Shown here: positions 56,850 to 64,000 of the stretch, one piece after another
Layout: each line of letters opens with the position of its first letter
How positions within the stretch are numbered: the first letter of the stretch is position 1
From: Sextonia rubra
Lineage: Eukaryota > Streptophyta > Magnoliopsida > Laurales > Lauraceae
Length of the DNA stretch: 64,000 nt
Direction: 5' to 3'
Assembly (NCBI GenBank): GCA_037013555.1
Contig: JASUAD010000004.1
Location: forward strand, 7,073,001 to 7,137,000
Made by a program: the position numbers and the translations under genes
The notes under the pieces: model-generated
The model's database searches: none
Told to the model about the DNA's origin: nothing
What the model saw: the letters and a program-made list of their open reading frames with translations, nothing else

Positions 56850-57866
56850 TCTCGTGTAAAGTGCTCGGAAGAGAAGAGATAAGTAAGCCATTACAAGACT
56901 AATATAAAAATTAGACAAAAGAAAGGGAAGAAATCAAGTACATGTGCTGCTTTGCTTGATGCGCATGCAGTGATAGTTCGATTCCGGCATCAACTTCAAT
57001 TGAAATATGCAAGTGCTTGCTTTCACTTGAAAGCTCTCCCCCACAAGTTGGCTAATAAGAAACGACGTCGTAGTAGTCTGTAGGCCCATTGCATTGTTTC
57101 TTCCAATTTTATCCCATTATCTTCTCACACGAGTCACCATTTCCTTCAATCTCTCTCTCAGTCAATTCTTTCCATCATTTCAATAGAATAGAGATTATCC
57201 CATGATCGTGATTGGGCCCTATAATACCCATTTCCTTTCCTTGTCGACTTTTCTTTTTAGTGAAAGCTTTAGCCTTTCTTTAAAAACTTTCTTGTGCACG
57301 AGTGGGTTGCCAGCCAGTGCCGCCAAGATGTGGTGCGTGAATATAATAAACAGAAAAGAGGGAGGGAGATATCCGGGGTGAGGGAATTCCTACCCTTGGG
57401 TACCTCGAGTGTTGCTATACCCACGTGGGATCGGGCACTTCCTCAAGCACCATCGTATTTGTTAATATGTTCTACCATCCCCACTTCTGCCACGACTATC
57501 CATGTCTCCAAATTCCCAAGTCCTCCTCTAAGCCCCCGTCTCCAATATAACATGAGCTAATAGGCTTATCCACGCACAAAACGTCTTTCAAGGCATCTTG
57601 ATAGCCTTGGCCTGTTATTTGATAATTTAACTGTAAAGTGAATTTAAAGTAAAGAATCACTTTTTTAAGAGATAAAAAAAGAGAAGTTTCATCGAGTATA
57701 AAATTTTAAAAATCATCTCTTTTTTTTTAGAAGTTAAAAAGCCAATCTCTCATTACAATAAAAGACAAAAAAACCTCTTTTCTTTTGATAAAAAGTAAAC
57801 AAAGTTCTTTTTACATGCGCCATAAAATGTCAAAAAGTTAAGTATGTTGATTTTGAAATTTTATAC
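55824..57866. other. CYP735A 3' flank, no gene seen
   Basis: The 3' UTR follows the stop; AATAAT near 55940 is a possible weak poly(A) signal. A (CT)n run of about 62 bp lies at 56786-56847. No other feature recognised. Confidence 0.6.
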
Positions 57867-57875
57867 TTTTTAATA

Positions 57876-58915
57876 GGGGGTTTTTCCCCAAAAAAATCCC
57901 AAGTCTTTGTAGAATAAAAAAGAATTCGAAGATTTTTATAGTTCAAAGTGGTCCCTAGGCTTGTTTCGGATTTTTTTTAATATTTTTCATAAATAGCGAT
58001 ATTTATGCTTAAGTGTAATATACACCAAACTATTTTCCCGTTCCTTCTTCCTCTTTCGCATCTCTTTTTCTCCTTCCTCTTCCCCATGTTCTATTTTGGT
58101 TCTGTTTGAGGTGAGGAGAAGAAAACTAATAAGAAGAAAAAGAGAAAGAGAAATACAAACAAAAGAAAAAGAGCATACAAAGAATAAGAGGAAGCAAGAA
58201 GAAAAGAGAAGAAGAAGAAGAACGAAGACAAAGAAAAAGAAATGCTTTGAGGAGAAAGAGGATGAGAATGATTTAATGAAGGTGGAAGAAAAAGAGAAAG
58301 AAGCAAAAAAGATGGGGAACCAAAAAAGAAAGAGAACTACAAAAAGGAACTCAAGGAAGAAGGAAATGAAGGAAAAGAACCTACCTCTGTCTGCGTTAAG
58401 TATAGATATTGCTGCTTATCAACAATGTTTAAAAAAATTAGGATTATGCTTTGGGTATATTATGTTTGAGCATAAATATGTAAAAATCCCATAATTTTAC
58501 TTTGAGTATATTACACTTAAGCATAAATATTTATACTCGAGTATAATATACCCAAATTAGATCGCAAATAGAGATAGTTCTTCTTTAATTTTCTACTTCT
58601 TTCCTCCTCTTCCTTATCTTCTTTTTTTCATTTATTTTTATTTCTCTCTTTTTCTTCTTAGTTTTCCCCTCCTTGCTCCAGACAAAACACAAAAAGAACA
58701 TGGGAAAGAGGAATGGGAAGAAAAGATGAGGCAGAGGAAGAAGGAAAGGGAAAATGATTTGTTATACGTTATGCTTGAGTATAGATATTTCTGCTCATGA
58801 ATAATATTGACAAAAAAAACCTAAAGGGGCCTAGGGGACCACTCTGGGCCATAGAAATCTCCGAGGCCCTTTTTGTTCCACAAAGACTCTAAAGGGATTT
58901 TCCAGGAAAAAGCCC
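57876..58915. mobile_element. Mutator-like element, long TIRs, 9-bp TSD
   Basis: A 1040-bp element bracketed by the perfect 9-bp repeat TTTTTAATA (57867-57875, 58916-58924). The first and last roughly 150 bp are inverted copies: left GGGGGTTTTTCCCC, GTCTTTGTAGAA, AGTGGTCCCTAGGC and TATTTATGCTT pair with right-end GGGCTTTTTCCTGG, GTCTTTGTGGAA, AGTGGTCCCCTAGG and TATCTATACTC read in complement. Long TIRs and a 9-bp duplication define MULEs. The interior has purine-rich runs and subterminal copies of GAGTATATTACACTTAAGC. No transposase; the 132-residue Lys/Glu/Arg frame at 58096-58494 is low complexity. Confidence 0.82.
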
Positions 58916-58924
58916 TTTTTAATA

Positions 58925-58963
58925 AGATAGGTCTTCTTTTTGTATCCCTTAGAAGTGAGTATT

Positions 58964-59016
<53 letters not shown>

Positions 59017-61560
59017 TCATGAAAGGCAAGATTTTGAATTAAAGGAAGAAAAAGGGCAAAAGGCCCTCTAAAAGCCACAAGGCTATGAATAAAAGCATAT
59101 GAAGAGCCCAAAAAGAAAGAAAAAATAAATGAATAACCACCATATGAAGCAGAAAACGAAAATAAATGAATAACCACTATGTGAAGCAACAAACTATCAA
59201 CATAATTATATGGGAAGGAGCATAGTTGCTCACAAAAGGGAGAAGAAAAAGGTTGGGGAAAAGTGAACATGGATGCCAATAGTATATGAAGAAATGCAAT
59301 CTATTTGAGGATTTAGTTCATGACAGAAAGGATGGAGAAAAAATTCAGATAGATGATCTAGACATAGTTGGTGCAAGGCTCTAATGAAGATGATGATTAT
59401 GTATGTGTACACACACAACATGATTAATTAGATCACCAATTTGGTGTTTGGCTTAACCTTGATCACATTATATGGTCAACCTTGAGCAATCACTGCACAC
59501 AGACTCCACAGGCATACCCATGTTATATACAGTAATTAATTGATCAATATACAAAAATGTTCATGTGAGAACCACTGCCCTCATACACTAGCCCTTTTAA
59601 ATTGCCATAAGCCCAAATTTAACACTCTCCTAGTCGTCTCTCACTAGTGGGCTGAAATTTGAAGAAATGATGTCTTTCATAAACTTGAGGACCATAAATT
59701 AAGAGGTTCAGATGATCCAATGATCCAATGGAGTTAATATTTTGCACACCCTAGGTTCTATTGATATCATTTTATATCTCATTTCCGTCCTCTATGATTG
59801 GCATGGCGACTGGTGAGCCCTACAAGCCAGACCACACCATCTTTATATGGGAATAGTTCTCTATTGGGCAAGAGTGTTGTTCCAGTAGCCTCTTTATATG
59901 AGAATAGTTCTCTCTTGAGCATGTCCAAGCCCCTCCCAACTCAGTATCTTAGTACAGGAGCCGGAAGCATCTGCCCTAGCAGGCTTAACTTCAAAATTCT
60001 TACAAAATTTGAGGTTATACGGCTTTAAAAGGCCATATGCTTAGTTAATACGGAATTTGACCTATAAGCCCAGCTTCAGGGCATGGCTATTTCCGATGTG
60101 GGATTTGTAGAATTCAGACCTCCTTGGAGACAAACAAGCAAGCATTGCACACTAGTGAGCAAGACAAATGTGACAAGCCTAGGCGGGTGGGATCTCACAC
60201 AATCCATTGTTCTCAGTGAAATGGAAATGGTGTTATTGCTAACTAAGATCATGTGATGGAAAAATCTGTTTTATAGCTAATTTAGATCATGTGGATCAAT
60301 GAACGTTAATAAAGTCAGCAAACACCATTTTCATGAAGTGCTAGATTCCTTTTGTGAACAGGTGGATCTTTTAAAATCCACCCATTGGGTGATAAACTAT
60401 CTGCATTCATGAGCAAGTGCATTCTCAAGATTTATAGCAGCATAAAGAAGAATTTGGTTCAGAAGGGAGCAAAAAAGAGGTTGACATCCATTGAATGAGA
60501 CCACATGTGTTAGAGCTTTCGTCAAGATGTAGCTGAGGCTGAGTGGAACCCATGTGACACCTACAAAGGACCGGTTTGGATCGTTGTCAATGGAGCGCAG
60601 TATCCGGGTTCATGCAATTGGATAATTTGAGTTATGAGCGACGACCTTTTTGTTCTTTGTTGGTTATTATTTTGGGTAAAGTGAGAGGGCAACTCTGAGC
60701 CTCCAATCACTTCTAATTGAAGTTTCTTCATCATCGTTACCGCCATCATTCGTGTACTCCATTCAACTGCCAAAGGTGGGTTCCTCGGTGGCAATTTTCT
60801 CCTCCAAGTCCTTCATAACCAGTCCCGTTACGAAAAATTGTGTACCGAGTCCAAAGCTGTCCTCGACTCTCAAATCATTTGGAACTACTCTGGTAGACTA
60901 CCAACATGATATTGTCATCTTTGACTCATGTTTTCTCAATTCAATCATGCAGTATGGTTTTAAAAAGTCTTATGTGAGGTTAAGACCACACTACATACAT
61001 ATATACCTAGGATCAGGACATGTAAGTTTTCAATGTTGGACTTATACACCACTTGATTTCTTTTTTATGACCTAGGGTATCTCTCGCTAATTTAACCTTT
61101 TGGATGTTTTGTCATCTGGGGAGTTACTTGATTTTGATAAGCAAAGATTATTTTCTAACAGGTACATACATGGCTACACACATAGCATCCGGATAATGCA
61201 AGGGGCGGAAGTTAAACTTGAGACATTGCCGAGCAAACCTAAATCTCAAACCAACTGAGTCATTGCCTTGATGGCTAAACACCGCTTGATACCTAGTCCT
61301 TTAAAGTTTTATCAACTTCTCTCTCTACGCGGATGCTCGCCCGACCCAGCATCCTTCTACAAGGAGCCATAGGCAAAGGGCATTTGTTTCGACAAGAATC
61401 TACCTAGAAAGAGGGTGAGGAAAACTCTAAAGGACTATCCCATATTGGAAACATCCAAGTTCTAATCCTGGGTATATATGACTTGGCCTTAATTTCGCAC
61501 GAGTCCTTTTAAAATTGTGTAGCAAGATTGAGTTAAAAGCCAAAGCGGATGGAGATGATA
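58925..61560. other. Intergenic, microsatellite and minor repeats
   Basis: (CT)n at 58965-59008. A duplicated phrase (CTTTATATG.GAATAGTTCTCT) lies at 59841 and 59902. No gene, RNA or intact element seen. Confidence 0.5.
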
Positions 61561-61565
61561 CATTG

Positions 61566-62174
61566 TGTAACAACCCGCCCCGCACCATCGAGGTATTGTC
61601 CGCTTTGGACTTCCCAGGAGGTCACCCATCCTGAAATTGCTCTGACTCGAGCACGCTTAACTTTATAGTTTTTTATGGAAGTCCTCACGGTTTTGTCCCC
61701 AAAAGGCGCCTCGACAGTTTAGGACGGATTCTTACTTATATTCTTTACATTCAAGCACTCTTGGGACTGGGTCGTTACAGGCCCACCAGCTTTCGCCGGA
61801 TATGTCCCCATATCCACACATATCGGACCGAAGATGGCCTCATAAGCAATGTGGGACTTTGCTCCCGCCCCTAGCCAGGACGCGGACTCAAGAGGTCACC
61901 CAAGGGGCATCAAACCCCGCCACTACTCAGAGGAGAGCCATCCCCTGCTCTGATACCATCTGTAACAACCCGCCCCGCACCATCGAGGTATTGTCCGCTT
62001 TGGACTTCCCAGGAGGTCACCCATCCTGAAATTGCTCTGACTCGAGCACGCTTAACTTTATAGTTTTTTATGGAAGTCCTCACGGTTTTGTCCCCAAAAG
62101 GCGCCTCGACAGTTTAGGACGGATTCTTACTTATATTCTTTACATTCAAGCACTCTTGGGACTGGGTCGTTACA
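61566..62174 (-). mobile_element. Intact Cassandra TRIM with 5S-like LTRs
   Basis: A 609-bp terminal-repeat retrotransposon in miniature on the minus strand. Two 214-bp LTRs (61566-61779 and 61961-62174; TGTAACGACCC...GTTACA) read identical over their whole length. The perfect 5-bp target duplication is CATTG (61561-61565, 62175-62179). The primer-binding site TGGTATCAGAGC (61958-61947, two bases inside the 5' LTR) fits initiator Met-tRNA. The purine-rich tract next to the 3' LTR is GCTGGTGGGCC. Each LTR contains 5S-rRNA-like sequence (61607-61664 and 62002-62059, minus strand: AAGTTAAGCGTGC and AGGATGGGTGACCTCCTGGG). That is the defining trait of Cassandra. The 181-bp interior encodes nothing, so it depends on another element for mobility. 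Confidence 0.95.
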
Positions 62175-63060
62175 CATTGTATCTAAGGATTAGGTGAAAA
62201 ATCAACCCCATCAAAGTTTCCTAACCCTTGATTTAATAGCCTCAAATTTCTGTCTTCTGGATATAGATACTTTTGAGATTCAAGTACTAAATGCTGATCG
62301 AAGATCAGATGAATGTCTAATTGTAAATGGTGATCGAAGATCAGATAAATGTCTAATTGGGCCCACTCCAGTTGGGAGGGATAGAATGACCAAAGGTGGG
62401 CATCGAGCCCACTTCCAATTGGGAGGGATAGAATGATCAAAGGTGGGCCTTACCATAGAGTAGGGCATTTGAACAATATAAAGTTCAGCTTGTAGGTGAA
62501 TATATATGGAGGCGGTCATGCATCGTTAATCTCTTCATTGGCTTGGCAACACTCTGGCAACGGGGGATCTCCCTTTTTTTTTTCTGCACGCCCGTTGCTG
62601 CAAAATTAAGCTAAACTATCAAGACCTACTTCAAACAATTAATATTGGATTCAATCAGAAAGCATTTTAATTTAATATTTGGTCTCCTTTCCCTTGGAAT
62701 CTTTACCTTAACATAGGAAAACATTTTCCAATCAAGAGGTTCCTTCTGAGATTAAAATAATTATTAATTAACAAATTTTCTTTGAAGGATTAGAAATAAA
62801 ATGAATATAATTATGAGAAAGAAAGAAAAGAAAGAAAGAAGTAATGAGAATATTCAAGACATAATGAGAATATTCTGGTCTTGGTAATGATTCACATATT
62901 CAAGAAAATCCTACTTAATTTGTACCTTAACTTCCAGCCTAACGGTCAAAATAATTATTTTACTAAACTTTGCGATATCAACGGGAATGTTGGAGCAGTG
63001 GAGGGCTCTGTTCAACCATGGCATTCATCTTAGTTAACCTGTCTCAAGTGTATTCTAAAG
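62175..63060. other. Intergenic with short tandem duplications
   Basis: GATCGAAGATCAGAT.AATGTCTAATTG is repeated at about 62297 and 62332, and GGGAGGGATAGAATGA.CAAAGGTGGGC at about 62375 and 62423. No gene. Confidence 0.6.
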
Positions 63061-63655
63061 TTTATTTGGATGGATGCACAGTCGAGCTAACACAAGTCTA
63101 TTTAGATGGGATTCAAAATTAGTGGACGTGTGCAATTTAGGGGGAACATGTGTTTGATCGCAATGTGGGGCCCCACAATGTGAAACGGCCCAAAATAGTC
63201 CGAAAGGACCGTCTTTATAGGACTGTTTTTCTTATATATATAGATGGATTTAATCCAATGAGAACTGTTCTCATGGAGTTATCATAAAAACTTTTTATAG
63301 GGCCCACTTGTGAGTCCGGAGATGAGACCAGGGGGATGGAAATATGCAGGATTACCCCAAATATCAAGTTTGGCTCCAACCCTAAATATCAAGTTTGGCT
63401 CCAATCACATGTCCTTAACCCTTCATCTGTAGCCCATAAGTCCAGTACAGTCCATTCGGATGGTTGTACAATCAATCTAAAGTTCTAGTCTATTTAGATC
63501 TGACTGAAGCTTGGGGCACGAGGGGGGGGGGGGGGGGGTGGAGAGGGAGAGTCCATGTGTATTGCAAAGTTTGGATTGAGTGATAGATAGGGTCCACTTA
63601 GAATTCTCACAAAAAAATGGTGAGAGCTTGTTCTTACTAAATTATTTTTCTATAC
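63060..63655. mobile_element. MITE families A (fragment) and B (copy 2)
   Basis: About 63060-63235 resembles part of family A. About 63240-63650 is family B in inverse orientation to 41041-41405, with TGAGAACTGTTCTCATGGAG at the left end and CTCACAAAAAAATGGTGAGAG towards the right. A G-run (63522-63538) and a 25-bp tandem repeat (ATATCAAGTTTGGCTCCAA, twice near 63360-63405) interrupt it. Confidence 0.5.
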
Positions 63656-64000
63656 ACGCGTGCCCGCATATACACACATTTCTGTGCAAGCTATGGACTC
63701 CACCCGGGGCTTAACATAATAGTACTCCTATCCTGTACCGGTTGCTACCACCCTTTCTTTTTTAAATAAAGGGTGTTTTCAATTCTTTGGGTTGGACTAA
63801 TCCCTTTAAGCTCAGGGGAGCCCGGTGAATCCCCTATCACTCATAACCTTACATGGTGGGGAGGGTGGGAGAGATCCAATGGCAGTATAAGGGTTTTATA
63901 TAATTAGCTAATTCATGGGTTGGACAAAACTTTCGATCCATTGAGTTGTAATTTTAAGTTTATTTCAGAATGGACTGTGGTTCGTATCACTAGAAGTGTT
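63656..64000. other. Intergenic, nothing recognised
   Basis: No open frame, repeat or motif that I can support. Confidence 0.5.

Noticed and set aside
58096..58494. 132-codon open frame rich in Lys, Glu and Arg
   Set aside because: Pure low-complexity AG-rich DNA inside a MULE; no domain, no splice or promoter context.
61607..61664. 5S rRNA gene
   Set aside because: Only part of 5S is present and it occurs twice, once in each LTR of the Cassandra element, so it is element sequence.
1..64000. CRISPR arrays, bacterial operons or phage-like modules
   Set aside because: All coding evidence is plant nuclear with spliceosomal introns; direct repeats are transposon duplications, not spacer arrays.

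Overview
This is nuclear DNA of a flowering plant. It has long, spliced, AT-rich introns with GT/AG borders, two plant genes, and a dense load of plant-type transposable elements. The very long introns and old repeat load would fit a magnoliid or similar large-genome angiosperm, but that placement is inference; nothing in the window fixes the species.

Layout. 1-3.6 kb is retrotransposon debris: a gag-like scrap, an LTR, a MITE and an antisense Ty1/copia RNase H relic. 3.65-22.25 kb (+) holds a histone deacetylase of the HDA15 type. Fourteen coding exons are readable without a break and contain the whole catalytic domain. The N-terminal exons, which carry a RanBP2-type zinc finger in known HDA15 proteins, are not visible and probably lie upstream of the window. 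Its introns are packed with LINEs (mostly antisense), a solo LTR, a hAT-like MITE and tandem repeats.

22.5-53.1 kb is a transposon graveyard. It contains a hAT relic (23.2-24.5 kb), a PIF/Harbinger-like MITE (25.3-26.3 kb) and a three-level nest at 28.7-35.7 kb: an antisense copia-like LTR, then a 2.9-kb gypsy-type solo LTR, then a second 2.8-kb solo LTR of the same family. It also has a 56-bp Au-SINE stub, Helitron-like elements joined tail to head (41.8-46.2 kb), two MITE families and an antisense L1 LINE (48.1-49.9 kb). 53.2-55.8 kb (+) is a complete five-exon cytochrome P450 of the CYP735A family (cytokinin trans-hydroxylase, 516 aa).

56-64 kb carries a Mutator-like element with long inverted repeats and a 9-bp target duplication (57.9-58.9 kb), an intact Cassandra element with two LTRs that read identical and contain 5S-rRNA-like sequence (61.6-62.2 kb), and further MITEs.

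The two genes do not form a functional unit. One is a chromatin repressor and the other makes trans-zeatin-type cytokinins; they sit in the same orientation about 31 kb apart. The most unusual non-genic signals are the array of 15-bp perfect palindromes (TACGGCTNAGCCGTA) inside the gypsy-type LTRs, the intact Cassandra, and the dispersed retroposon-like repeat built of CATGTG-containing words.
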